Shown: in pieces, positions 36,155 to 44,511 of the stretch | Position numbering within the stretch: position 1 is the stretch's first letter | How the letters are laid out: every line of letters starts with the position of its first letter | Assembly (NCBI RefSeq): GCF_052056485.1 | Contig: NZ_CP183948.1 | Location: forward strand, 3,410,001-3,474,000 | Direction: 5' to 3' | Length of the DNA stretch: 64,000 bases | Origin: Paenibacillus_AQ nitricinens | GTDB taxonomy: Bacteria > Bacillota > Bacilli > Paenibacillales > Paenibacillaceae | Position numbers and translations under genes: made by a program | The notes under the pieces: model-generated | What the model saw: only the letters and a program-made list of their open reading frames with translations | The model's database searches: none | Told to the model about the DNA's origin: nothing

Positions 36155-36670
36155 TTGATAATATTGCTAATTTTAGGATTATTAAAACAAAATCCAGGGG
36201 CTCACGGTTATGAATTGTTATCCTTAATGGAAGAAAAACACTATAAATATATAGTGAATTTCACCAAAGGGTCTTTTTATTATAATCTTGGGCAATTAGT
36301 AGAGAAAAAGTATATTGTAAAAGTTGACCAAAGAGACAACACCAGAGAGACGCATAATTATAACATCACTGAATTAGGGGAAAAAGAGTTTGAAAAGTTG
36401 ATGTTCAAATATGGGTCTAAGACAGACTATATAAACCTATCTTTTTATGTAGCCATGTTATTTTCAGATGAATATAAAAAAGAAGAGCTAACTAAATTAA
36501 TAGAAATACAAATTGAACAAACTAAGAATAAGATATCTTTAATACAGCTATCTCTTGAGAACGATGAAAATATCACTGCTTATTTTAAAAAAATGTTAGA
36601 AAATTCACTTTCCCACCATATAGTAAATGTTCAATGGTTTGAAGGATTGCTTGAAGATATAAAAAAGTGA
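36155..36670 (+). CDS. PadR-family transcription regulator
   Basis: 171 residues. N-terminal winged helix (LLILGLLKQNPGAHGYELLSLMEEK ... GSFYYNLGQLVEKKYIV) typical of PadR, with a C-terminal helical dimerisation region (about 90-171, rich in Lys and Glu). PadR proteins are ligand-responsive repressors. The start is TTG 36155 with GGAGG ahead. It follows the esterase by 38 bases in the same AT-rich operon and may act at the twin palindromes at 35205-35246. Confidence 0.85.
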   Translation: MIILLILGLLKQNPGAHGYELLSLMEEKHYKYIVNFTKGSFYYNLGQLVEKKYIVKVDQRDNTRETHNYNITELGEKEFEKLMFKYGSKTDYINLSFYVAMLFSDEYKKEELTKLIEIQIEQTKNKISLIQLSLENDENITAYFKKMLENSLSHHIVNVQWFEGLLEDIKK

Positions 36671-36696
36671 AAACTGATCACTAAATAGTCCTATAA

Positions 36697-36728
36697 GAAA
36701 CCCGCGCTCCGTGTGGGTTCTTTATTTT
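36697..36728 (+). terminator. Intrinsic terminator after PadR
   Basis: GAAACCCGC and GTGGGTTC arms, with a short loop, run into TTTATTTT. Confidence 0.75.
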
Positions 36729-36775
36729 GTTTGCAAGTTTTTTAGACAAGGCTCCGGTAACAATCAGCAACATAC

Positions 36776-36870
36776 TAACGGTACCTGTAAAAAACATTTT
36801 GACATATCTAACAGGTACCGTTATAATAAAAACCAACAGGTACCGTCACAAAGATTAACAGGTACCATAA
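36776..36870 (+). promoter_or_regulatory. Perfect sigma-A promoter with four GGTACC operators
   Basis: TTGACA (36799-36804), a 17-base spacer and TATAAT (36822-36827) form an ideal promoter. Four near-palindromes containing GGTACC lie at 36776-36789, 36809-36823 (in the spacer), 36834-36848 and 36855-36870; the common core is AACAGGTACCGT or its reverse. Placement around a strong promoter implies tight repression, most likely by the MarR protein encoded next. Confidence 0.8.
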
Positions 36871-36891
36871 AAACTTTATGGAGGACCCAAT

Positions 36892-37575
36892 ATGGACATG
36901 AATACTGAATTATATGAAAAACTCGCGAAACTGCAATGGCTGCTGCAACGACAACACTTAAAAACACACGCTGCTGTGGGCCCTATGGCCGACACATCCC
37001 GCGGGCAAGGCAGGATACTGGCATTTCTCCGGATGAAAGATGGTATCAGCACCAAAGATTTATCCTATATGCTGGACATCCGTGTATCATCCCTCAATGA
37101 ATTGCTTGCAAAATTGGAGAAAGCTGAATATATCACCCGTAAGCCATCAGAAACAGACAAACGCATCATGTTGATTTACCTAACCCAAAAAGGACAAGAG
37201 GAAGAGGGGCAAGAGATAGACAGTGTCAACATATTTTCTAGCCTATCTTCAGAAGAGCAGGTTGCTTTCGGGGATTACTTAACCCGCGTAATTATGGCTT
37301 TAGAAGAAGAGCTTGGAACGGACGGAGAACGTGATGTAATGGCAATGTGGATGGAGGCCGCAAAGGAGCGTATGGGTACAGAGGAATTCGAAAAATTAAT
37401 GGCCATGCGTGGACAAATGCAAAGAATGTGGGGGAATTCTAGGGACGAACGCTTTAGCGGAAGGTTCCCTGGCTTTGGCGGGGAAGGGCATCGAGACATG
37501 CGCGGATTCGGCTGGCCTTCCAGAGATGGCAGAAATTCATCACCAGACAAGTCACCTGATCCGGACGATAAGTAA
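36892..37575 (+). CDS. MarR-family transcription regulator with Arg/Gly-rich tail
   Basis: 227 residues. The winged helix (about 25-105) contains LRMKDGISTKDLSYMLDIRVSSLNELLAKLEKAEYITRKPSETDKRIMLIYLT, the MarR DNA-binding and wing region. The C-terminal tail of about 50 residues is rich in Arg, Gly, Phe and Asp (GRFPGFGGEGHRDMRGFG), longer than usual for MarR. It probably represses its own promoter and, with the MATE gene 243 bases downstream, forms a drug-responsive efflux cassette like MepR/MepA. GGAGG lies 7 bases before ATG 36892. Confidence 0.88.
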   Translation: MDMNTELYEKLAKLQWLLQRQHLKTHAAVGPMADTSRGQGRILAFLRMKDGISTKDLSYMLDIRVSSLNELLAKLEKAEYITRKPSETDKRIMLIYLTQKGQEEEGQEIDSVNIFSSLSSEEQVAFGDYLTRVIMALEEELGTDGERDVMAMWMEAAKERMGTEEFEKLMAMRGQMQRMWGNSRDERFSGRFPGFGGEGHRDMRGFGWPSRDGRNSSPDKSPDPDDK

Positions 37576-37693
37576 GCAGAGTCTTTTTCACAAACAGTAG
37601 CAGGGGCTTAGCCTTTCACAAGAGAAAGATGAACGGCAAAGGCAGCATAATGACGTACTTTCTTGGATACTTAATAACAGTCCAATTTCGCAC

Positions 37694-37731
37694 ACCAACC
37701 CTGTAAAGTTGTTGTTACGGTATGGGTTGGT
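37694..37731 (+). promoter_or_regulatory. Hairpin between MarR and MATE genes
   Basis: ACCAACCC (37694-37701) pairs with GGGTTGGT (37724-37731), with an inner GTAA/TTAC pair. No T run follows, so it is not a simple terminator. It could be an RNA processing or regulatory element. Confidence 0.35.
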
Positions 37732-37818
37732 TGTTGCTGCGTCATGGTTCATATTTAATTAATAGTTAGAATTCTAAGTAATTTAAATACCCAATATATG
37801 AAGAAAGTGGTGACCCAC

Positions 37819-39171
37819 ATGGACGCAGAAAACCTCCATTACTTTGAAAAAGCACCTATCGCAAAAGCCGTTGCTCACTTCGGTATACCGATGATGTTAG
37901 GCATGTCAATGAGTGTCATATATTCCATATTGAATGCCTATTTCCTTGGCACACTGGGCAATACGGCTATGTTAACCGCACTTGCACTAACCTTGCCGTT
38001 ATTCGCGATCATTATGGCGCTAGGAAACTTGATTGGCATGGGCAGTGGTACATTCATCTCCCGCTTGCTAGGGGAGAAAAAATATGATGATGTAAAGCAT
38101 GTATCTTCATTCGCTTTTTACAGCAGTTTAGTAATCGGTCTTATCGTGATGGCTGTTGGCCTCCCGTTGATTGATCCAATAGTTCATGGCCTGGGAGCGA
38201 CGCCCGACTCCTTCGGATTTACAAAGGACTATGTAACGATTATGCTTATCGGCTCACCATTCGTTGTATTATGCTTCACACTTGAGAATATCGTGCGCTC
38301 GGAAGGTTCAGCAATCATATCGATGATCGGGATGATTCTAAGTGTCGTCGTGAATATTATTCTTGATGCGCTAGTTATCTTCGTCTTCCATTGGGACGTG
38401 ATTGGTGTTGCGACGGCTACGGTCATCTCTAACTTGGTTGCTAGCGCATTCTACGCCTACCATTTGGGTTATAAAAGCCCATTCTTAACTATCTCTTTAA
38501 AATGGTTCAAAGCTACCAAGGAAATACTGAGCAATGTATTCAAAATCGGAGTTCCCGTCTTTATTATGAGTATCTTCTTGGGTGCAATGTCACTCGTATT
38601 GAACCATTTCCTTGTCGAATATGGAGATCAAGCCATAGCCGGCTTCGGAATTTCATCACGTTTATTGCAATTACCTGAGTGCATTCTGATGGGTTTATGC
38701 GAGGGTGTCGTACCGCTCATTGCCTTCTCTTTTACAGCGAATAAATTACGCATGAAGCATACCATCGGATTCACGATCAAAGCGATAATTGCTTTAGCTG
38801 TCGTGTTCGGCGTTATCGTCTATCTGATTTCCGACCACTTAATTGGCTTATTTACGAATGACCTGCAATTAATTGAAATGGGCAGCTATATTCTGCATGT
38901 GACATTCTTATCGTTGTTCATTACAGGAATGACTTCGTTGTTTACCGGGATCTTCCAAGCTACAGCGCAAGGAACTGCTGCGTTTATAATGTCAATTATT
39001 CAAGGGGTTACTCTGATCCCTGTGTTGTATATAGCCAATCGAATGAATGGTTTCCATGGTGTGATCTGGTCGCTCGTCATTTCGGATGCCGTTGCCTTCC
39101 TTGTTGGTGCCATCATGCTGTATGTTCTTCGGAACAAGATGCAGCCAGATTTAGATGCTTTAGCACAGTAG
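37819..39171 (+). CDS. MATE family multidrug efflux transporter (MepA-like)
   Basis: 450 residues with about 12 predicted membrane segments arranged as two similar halves. The N-half shows IPMMLGMSMSVIYSILNAYFLGTLGN and the loop GMGSGTFISRLLGEKK typical of MATE transporters; the second half shows SIFLGAMSLVLNHFLVEYGDQAIAGFGI. It would export cationic drugs or dyes using sodium or protons. ATG 37819 is chosen because GTGGTG lies ahead; ATG 37798 has no ribosome site. It is probably controlled with the upstream MarR gene. Confidence 0.9.
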   Translation: MDAENLHYFEKAPIAKAVAHFGIPMMLGMSMSVIYSILNAYFLGTLGNTAMLTALALTLPLFAIIMALGNLIGMGSGTFISRLLGEKKYDDVKHVSSFAFYSSLVIGLIVMAVGLPLIDPIVHGLGATPDSFGFTKDYVTIMLIGSPFVVLCFTLENIVRSEGSAIISMIGMILSVVVNIILDALVIFVFHWDVIGVATATVISNLVASAFYAYHLGYKSPFLTISLKWFKATKEILSNVFKIGVPVFIMSIFLGAMSLVLNHFLVEYGDQAIAGFGISSRLLQLPECILMGLCEGVVPLIAFSFTANKLRMKHTIGFTIKAIIALAVVFGVIVYLISDHLIGLFTNDLQLIEMGSYILHVTFLSLFITGMTSLFTGIFQATAQGTAAFIMSIIQGVTLIPVLYIANRMNGFHGVIWSLVISDAVAFLVGAIMLYVLRNKMQPDLDALAQ

Positions 39172-39248
39172 AATACAGAGTCTTATGTTGATATATTAAG
39201 TTCATCTTCTAATATAAAATTTTACAGTATAAAGGTGGAGCCTAGAGT

Positions 39249-40127
39249 ATGGTTGATTTTGAATGGTATAGAAGCTTTTGCACAATATATAAGTATCAAT
39301 CGATTTCTGAAGCCGCAAAAACCCGCATGATGACGCAGCCAGCCATGAGTCAGCACTTAGCCGCCTTGGAGGCGGAGGTGGGTGAAACTTTATTTATTCG
39401 GTCGACTAGAAAAATCACAGCAACAGAGCGGGGAAAGGAGTTATATTCCCAGCTCGCTCCACTTATAGAATCATTAGAGAATACGACAATGAGCTTTAAA
39501 TCGGCTTCTTTGCCAACGCTGAGTGTAATCAAGCTGGGAGCGGCGCATGAGTTTTTTAGTGAAAAAATACTGCCACGGCTGCCTGAATTTAATCCTTGTA
39601 CCATTTCGCATTTTGGAACCGCCGAGCAATTGCTAGAGCTCCTGAAGGAAGACAAGCTAGACATTCTCATTATGTCAAAAAAGTTCCAAACTCCCGGTGT
39701 CGAGTATTTGAAATTGATGGATGAAGAGTTTGTTATAGTAGCTCCAAGTGAATGTGAAATCCTTGAATTTGATAATCTAAAGCTTGAAGAGCAATGGCTC
39801 TCTCAACAGAAATGGATCAGCTATGGCTTGGAATTGCCGATAATAAGAAGAATTTGGAGAGAACATTTTAAGAAACGTCCTGAAATTAGACCTATTCATA
39901 TCATTCCTAATTTACACATGATCCTGAAGGCAGTTGAGCTCGGGGTGGGCATGAGCGTCATACCTACATACCTCTTGCAAAATTCATTAGAAGAAGGCAA
40001 ATCAAAAGTTATTTTTAAGCATTTAAAAGTAGTAAACGAGTTATATATCGCTTATCAGTTAAAGAATAAGCATTTGCCTCTGATTCATGAGATCATATCT
40101 GTCCTTAGGGAAAAGAAAATGGATTAG
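39249..40127 (+). CDS. LysR-family transcription regulator
   Basis: 292 residues. N-terminal helix-turn-helix (about 5-62) with AAKTRMMTQPAMSQHLAALEAEVGETLFIRSTRKITATERG, followed by a LysR substrate-binding domain. It has the same orientation as the epimerase-like gene 169 bases downstream, rather than the usual divergent layout, and may regulate it. AAGGTGGAG lies ahead of ATG 39249. Confidence 0.88.
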   Translation: MVDFEWYRSFCTIYKYQSISEAAKTRMMTQPAMSQHLAALEAEVGETLFIRSTRKITATERGKELYSQLAPLIESLENTTMSFKSASLPTLSVIKLGAAHEFFSEKILPRLPEFNPCTISHFGTAEQLLELLKEDKLDILIMSKKFQTPGVEYLKLMDEEFVIVAPSECEILEFDNLKLEEQWLSQQKWISYGLELPIIRRIWREHFKKRPEIRPIHIIPNLHMILKAVELGVGMSVIPTYLLQNSLEEGKSKVIFKHLKVVNELYIAYQLKNKHLPLIHEIISVLREKKMD

Positions 40128-40296
40128 CTAGTATTATTTATAAATTTTTTTATTAATAAGTGGAAATTTCATAATTTGTTTTATCTATGTTTTGGAGTTT
40201 ACAATAAAGAAGCAGCAAAATTATTAAATAATTGAGACTGGCACCACACTTTGTCGAATGGACAAGAATTAACATCATAGATGTGGAGGGAATATT

Positions 40297-41196
40297 ATGA
40301 AAGTATTTATCACAGGAGTTTCAGGCTATATCGGCGGGTCGGTGGCAAAAGGTTTACTTGATGCCGGACATACTGTCTTTGGTCTGGTTCGCAATCCCGA
40401 TAAGGTGGAAGCATTAAGGGATATTGGTATAGAGTCTATACTCGGCACGTTGGAAGATACGGATACGCTAACGAAATATGCTAAGCTCAGCGATGCAGTA
40501 ATTCACACAGCCGATTCAGATCATTTGCTAGCAGTTGAAACTTTTATAGCTGCTCTACGTGGAAGTGGAAAACCATTTTTGCATACATCGGGTTCAAGTG
40601 TGGTTGGAGATGATGCCCGTGGCGAAACGGCGAGCGAACATATTTTTGACGAGGAAACACCATTTGTGCCTATGGATATTAGAGAAAACCGCGTAGCGAT
40701 AAACAACCTCGTACGCAAGGCTGGAATTGAGGATTGGGTGAGAAGCATCGTGATAGTCCCCTCTATGATTTATGGTGATGCACTAGCTTTGCCTGTGGAA
40801 AGCGATCAATTGCCGCAAATTATTCGCAAGTCGAGAGAGCTGCAGGCAGGCGCTCACGTAGGTAAAGGCGTAAATCGCTGGTCTAATGTCCACATCAAAG
40901 ATTTGGTACAACTGTATGTATTGGCACTTGAAAAAGCACCGTCTGCATCGTATTTCTTTGCCGAAAATGGGGAGGTATCTTATGGGGATATCGCCAAATC
41001 TGTCAGCGAAGCGTTAGGCTTTGGAGGCAAGACCATAAGCTGGCCCGCAGACAAAGCGATAGCAGAACTTGGAGACTGGGCGCGTTTTGCTATCGCTTCG
41101 AACAGCCGTGTACGTGCTACCCATGCAAGAAATCTACTCGGTTGGGCTCCGAAGGAAGAGTCGCTGCTTAGCTGGATAAAAAATAATTTGCAATAA
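40297..41196 (+). CDS. NAD-dependent epimerase/dehydratase-like SDR
   Basis: 299 residues. The extended-SDR dinucleotide motif is GVSGYIGGSVAKGL (about 7-20), the central strand gives LHTSGSSVVGDD, and WSNVHIKDLVQLYVLALE is typical of NAD-dependent epimerases. The usual YxxxK is not obvious, so the call is for the fold. The reaction is unknown. GGAGGG precedes ATG 40297. A bidirectional terminator follows at 41259-41293. Confidence 0.83.
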   Translation: MKVFITGVSGYIGGSVAKGLLDAGHTVFGLVRNPDKVEALRDIGIESILGTLEDTDTLTKYAKLSDAVIHTADSDHLLAVETFIAALRGSGKPFLHTSGSSVVGDDARGETASEHIFDEETPFVPMDIRENRVAINNLVRKAGIEDWVRSIVIVPSMIYGDALALPVESDQLPQIIRKSRELQAGAHVGKGVNRWSNVHIKDLVQLYVLALEKAPSASYFFAENGEVSYGDIAKSVSEALGFGGKTISWPADKAIAELGDWARFAIASNSRVRATHARNLLGWAPKEESLLSWIKNNLQ

Positions 41197-41258
41197 GAAA
41201 CCACTGAAAAATGATTCCTCCATGTTTGAATTTGACGATTACCACGAGTAACATATAC

Positions 41259-41293
41259 GCAAAAGAAGCCATCTTGTAGGTGGCTTCTTTTGC
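41259..41293. terminator. Bidirectional terminator
   Basis: GCAAAAGAAGCCATC pairs with GGTGGCTTCTTTTGC across a 5-base loop. It lies between the epimerase gene and the convergent birA gene. Confidence 0.85.
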
Positions 41294-41333
41294 GAAAACG
41301 TCATAAGCTAGCCTATCTTAAAAAGAACGACAG

Positions 41334-42311
41334 CTAAATTTTAACGCTGACTTCTCCATTTGAAAGATATTCCTCGTCACCATTTTCATATCTGACTTTC
41401 AGATGGCAATCGTTATCGATATCAATAGCTGTTGCCTTAAGCTGTTCATTATTCTTTATCACTGTTACGGGTTTGCCAAGTGAAATTAACCTTTTTCTAT
41501 ATTCGGAAAGAAACAATCTGTCCGTTAATTGCTCATAATATCCCATAAAATTGTTCAGTACTTCTGCTACCAGTCGGTTGCGGAGATCACCATAAGAATT
41601 GTTTTCAGAAATTACAGTTGTTGCAATCTCGGTAAGGTCGTTAGGAAAGCCGTCGGACGGTAGCGCTACATTGATACCAATGCCAAGAACGGCATAATCA
41701 AGCCAGCTGTTTTCCAGTGACACGGATGCTTCAGTAAGAATCCCGCACACCTTTTTACCTTCCATGAAGACATCATTCACCCATTTAATCTGTGTTTCTT
41801 TACCGGATATACTCTCGATAGAAAGGGCAACAGCAACAGCGGCGCAAGTGGTTAGCAGAGCGGAATCTGTTGCTGACAGCTTGGGACGCAGCAGGATACT
41901 CATATAGATCCCCGTTCCCGGTGGAGAAAAGAATTTTCGGCCCATTCTCCCTCGCCCAGCGGTCTGTTCTTCGGAAAGGATCACCTTACCCTCAGCTTCT
42001 CCATTTGAGGCAAGGCTTTTCACGGCTTCATTCGTTGAAGATAGTGTCTTAAAGACTTCTACACGTAACTTTTGCCCCTGGGTATCCAGATATTTTGAAA
42101 TTGCACTGGCAGATAGGATGTCTGTTTGAGGTGACATGGAATATCCTTTATTAGTTACAGCTTGTATGGAATATCCGTCTGTCTGTAACGATTTTATGGC
42201 TTTCCAGACAGCACTGCGCGTCACGGATAACTGAACGGCTATTTCCTCGCCGGAAAAGTATTCACCCTTATTACTGTCGAGCAAGGCAAGAATATGTTCT
42301 TTTACTGTCAT
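41334..42311 (-). CDS. birA: BirA bifunctional biotin-protein ligase and biotin repressor
   Basis: 325 residues. N-terminal helix-turn-helix (about 5-60, LSVTRSAVWKAIKSLQTDGYSI), biotin ligase core with the loop GRGRMGRKFFSPPGTGIYMSI and the catalytic-region KWVNDV, and a C-terminal SH3-like domain. It attaches biotin to carboxylases through biotinyl-AMP, and the loaded protein represses biotin genes. ATG 42311 is chosen for GGAGG 8 bases ahead; an upstream start would add 12 residues. It lies divergently from bioY, whose promoter carries a BirA operator. Confidence 0.92.
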   Translation of the reverse strand: MTVKEHILALLDSNKGEYFSGEEIAVQLSVTRSAVWKAIKSLQTDGYSIQAVTNKGYSMSPQTDILSASAISKYLDTQGQKLRVEVFKTLSSTNEAVKSLASNGEAEGKVILSEEQTAGRGRMGRKFFSPPGTGIYMSILLRPKLSATDSALLTTCAAVAVALSIESISGKETQIKWVNDVFMEGKKVCGILTEASVSLENSWLDYAVLGIGINVALPSDGFPNDLTEIATTVISENNSYGDLRNRLVAEVLNNFMGYYEQLTDRLFLSEYRKRLISLGKPVTVIKNNEQLKATAIDIDNDCHLKVRYENGDEEYLSNGEVSVKI

Positions 42312-42439
42312 GAACTTAAACCTCCAAAAGTATAACTCTCCGACCAAAACCCATTGAATATATTAACATCCAACGATTGCGACTGAATACTCTAATTCTA
42401 TATAACAATTGGAAAAACTCAAGCTTGGTATTTAATTCT

Positions 42440-42494
42440 ATTGTGAACTATAAATTAAATTTAGGTTTACAATCATGAATATCTCCATTATAAT
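42440..42494 (+). promoter_or_regulatory. BirA operator overlapping the bioY promoter
   Basis: The arms ATTGTGAACT (42440-42449) and AGGTTTACAAT (42463-42473) match the Bacillus-type BirA operator TTGTTAAC...GTTAACAA with about 13 bases between. The right arm contains the -35 box TTTACA (42466-42471), followed by a 17-base spacer and a perfect TATAAT (42489-42494). Holo-BirA binding would block bioY. Confidence 0.85.
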
Positions 42495-42558
42495 TCAGCT
42501 TACTGGACGCATTTACTAACCAGAATACAATTATTTATATCCAATGGAGGTCAATTTT

Positions 42559-43110
42559 TTGAAGACAAAAGAACTTATTTATGCTGCATTATTCGCAGCA
42601 CTTATCGCGGTGCTGGGCATGATTCCACCCATTCCCCTCGGTTTCATTCCCGTTCCGATCACTGCCCAGACGCTTGGCGTCATGTTAGCTGGATGCTTTC
42701 TGGGAAAACGGATGGGCGCCCTCAGTCTAGTCATTTTCATCATTCTGGTAGCCATTGGACTACCTGTACTGACTGGTGGTCGCGGCGGAATCGCGGTGCT
42801 CATTGGTCCTTCTGCTGGATACATATTTAGCTTCCCGATCGCGGCCGGTCTTATCGGCTGGTATTCTGAAAAAATCTGGCCGAAGGTTCGAACTTGGAAG
42901 CTGATAGTAATCAACCTGATCTTTGGTGTATTACTAGTGAGTCTGATTGGCGCCCCTATCATGGCATTGATAACAAATACGTCGATATGGGCCGGTCTTG
43001 TCGGAGCATTGGCCTTTCTTCCGGGAGACATCATCAAAGCCGTTATTGCAGCCGTTATAACGATGCAGCTGAAAGCAATTAGCCCTATTGAAGAAAAAGC
43101 GCAGATGTGA
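42559..43110 (+). CDS. bioY: BioY biotin uptake substrate-binding component
   Basis: 183 residues with about six membrane segments. BioY signatures PPIPLGFIPVPITAQTLGVMLAG, GLPVLTGGRGG and GPSAGYIFSFP are clear. It is the S-component of an energy-coupling factor transporter; it works with the shared ECF A/A'/T module encoded elsewhere. The start is TTG 42559 because GGAGG (42546-42550) precedes it by 8 bases; ATG 42544 lies in that ribosome site. Control is by BirA through the operator ahead. Confidence 0.92.
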   Translation: MKTKELIYAALFAALIAVLGMIPPIPLGFIPVPITAQTLGVMLAGCFLGKRMGALSLVIFIILVAIGLPVLTGGRGGIAVLIGPSAGYIFSFPIAAGLIGWYSEKIWPKVRTWKLIVINLIFGVLLVSLIGAPIMALITNTSIWAGLVGALAFLPGDIIKAVIAAVITMQLKAISPIEEKAQM

Positions 43111-43209
43111 TGAAACCTTTGCGCCATTCTCGTTTAAATTCAGTTTAATTAGCCGCACTACTATATCTGTGTAAGGAACAGACAACATACATGGATATAG
43201 GAGATGGTT

Positions 43210-44379
43210 ATGGTGACAGCAAATAAAACCAAAAAACGAATTGCTATTATCGGTGGAGGTCCAGGTGGACTTACTTTAGCTTTAATTTTGCAAAGACATG
43301 GCATTGCAGTAACGATTTATGAACGAGAATTACAGGATGCCAACGCCCAGCGCGGAGGATCACTCGACATTCATGAGGATTCCGGCCAGATAGCTCTGAA
43401 GGAAGCAGGATTGCTTGAGCAATTCCAGGCGATTGCGCGCTACGAAGGAGAAGATTTTCGCTTGTTTGATAAAAGCGGCAAGATCTATATGGACGAAAGA
43501 GCAGAGGAGGGAGAACAAGGTGGCCGTCCGGAGATCGATCGTGGAACGTTAAGCGACCTACTGCTGAATGCGTTGCAGCCTGATACGATTCGCTACGGTT
43601 ACAAGCTGACGGAGGCAGTGGCTCTGGAAGGCGGCCAGCATGAGCTTCATTTTGACAACTGCGTGAAGGAGACAGTGGATCTAGTAATTGGTGCTGATGG
43701 AGCTTTCTCTAAACTGCGCCCGCTGTTAACGGATGCCAAGGTTTCTTATTCCGGGTTAACAATGATAGAGCTGCAAGTGGATTCCAAGGTATATCCTGAT
43801 CAGGCATCCTTTAACGCGAGGGGCAAGGTGTTTGGGCTGGGCGATCATAGAGGTATACTTGCACAGCTAAACGGGGACGGTAAGATCAAAGTCGCCTTAA
43901 CCTTCACGGCCGAGCAAAACTGGATGGATACATGCGGTATCCCTTTTGATCAACCAAAGGAAGCGAAAGAACAGCTGCTCGCGTATTTCGAAGATTGGGC
44001 GGAGCCGCTTCAGAACTATATCCGAAAGTCAGAGGATAATATTCTGCTAAGACGGATCTATACGCTGCCGGTCGGGCTTAAGTGGGATCATAAGCCGGGG
44101 ATTACGCTCATTGGTGACGCTGCACATCTAATGTCACCGTTTGCAGGTGAAGGTGTTAACCTGGCAATGCACGATGCAGCTGAACTTGCACTTGCTATCA
44201 TCCATCATGATGATTTCGATAAGGCTATTCAAGCTTACGAAGAGAAAATGTATGAGTATTCTTCGTCGTCTGCGAAGGTTTCAGATGATAACCTGAAGCT
44301 GATGTTCTCAGACAATGCCGCAATGAAGCTTAAAGCTACGTTTGATGAGCTGTTTGCACAGTTTGCTCAACAAGAATAA
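43210..44379 (+). CDS. TetX-like FAD-dependent monooxygenase
   Basis: 389 residues. FAD-binding motif IIGGGPGGLTLAL (about 11-23), the DG motif VIGADGAF and the GD motif TLIGDAAHLMSPFAGEGVNLAMHDA are intact. The stretch GGSLDIHEDSGQIALKEAGLLEQF resembles TetX (GTLDLHxGSGQ), so it belongs to the same flavin monooxygenase group; activity on tetracyclines is inference only. ATG 43210 is favoured by AGGAG 6 bases ahead over ATG 43204. A terminator follows at 44398-44432. Confidence 0.85.
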   Translation: MVTANKTKKRIAIIGGGPGGLTLALILQRHGIAVTIYERELQDANAQRGGSLDIHEDSGQIALKEAGLLEQFQAIARYEGEDFRLFDKSGKIYMDERAEEGEQGGRPEIDRGTLSDLLLNALQPDTIRYGYKLTEAVALEGGQHELHFDNCVKETVDLVIGADGAFSKLRPLLTDAKVSYSGLTMIELQVDSKVYPDQASFNARGKVFGLGDHRGILAQLNGDGKIKVALTFTAEQNWMDTCGIPFDQPKEAKEQLLAYFEDWAEPLQNYIRKSEDNILLRRIYTLPVGLKWDHKPGITLIGDAAHLMSPFAGEGVNLAMHDAAELALAIIHHDDFDKAIQAYEEKMYEYSSSSAKVSDDNLKLMFSDNAAMKLKATFDELFAQFAQQE

Positions 44380-44397
44380 TTTCATTAATCATATTTT

Positions 44398-44432
44398 TGA
44401 AACTCGGGTAAATGAAACCCGAGTTTTTTTTA
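44398..44432 (+). terminator. Intrinsic terminator after the monooxygenase
   Basis: AAACTCGGGT and ACCCGAGTTT arms run into a T run of eight. Confidence 0.9.
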
Positions 44433-44511
44433 TTGAAAAATAATATGGTTATAGATGTGAATTTGTTTATACTATAAAAATTAAAATGAAATTGAAATAG
44501 GGTGGATAACC

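Noticed and set aside
42579..43127. 182-codon minus-strand frame opposite bioY
   Set aside because: It is a shadow of a clearly recognised membrane protein gene with good start and operator.
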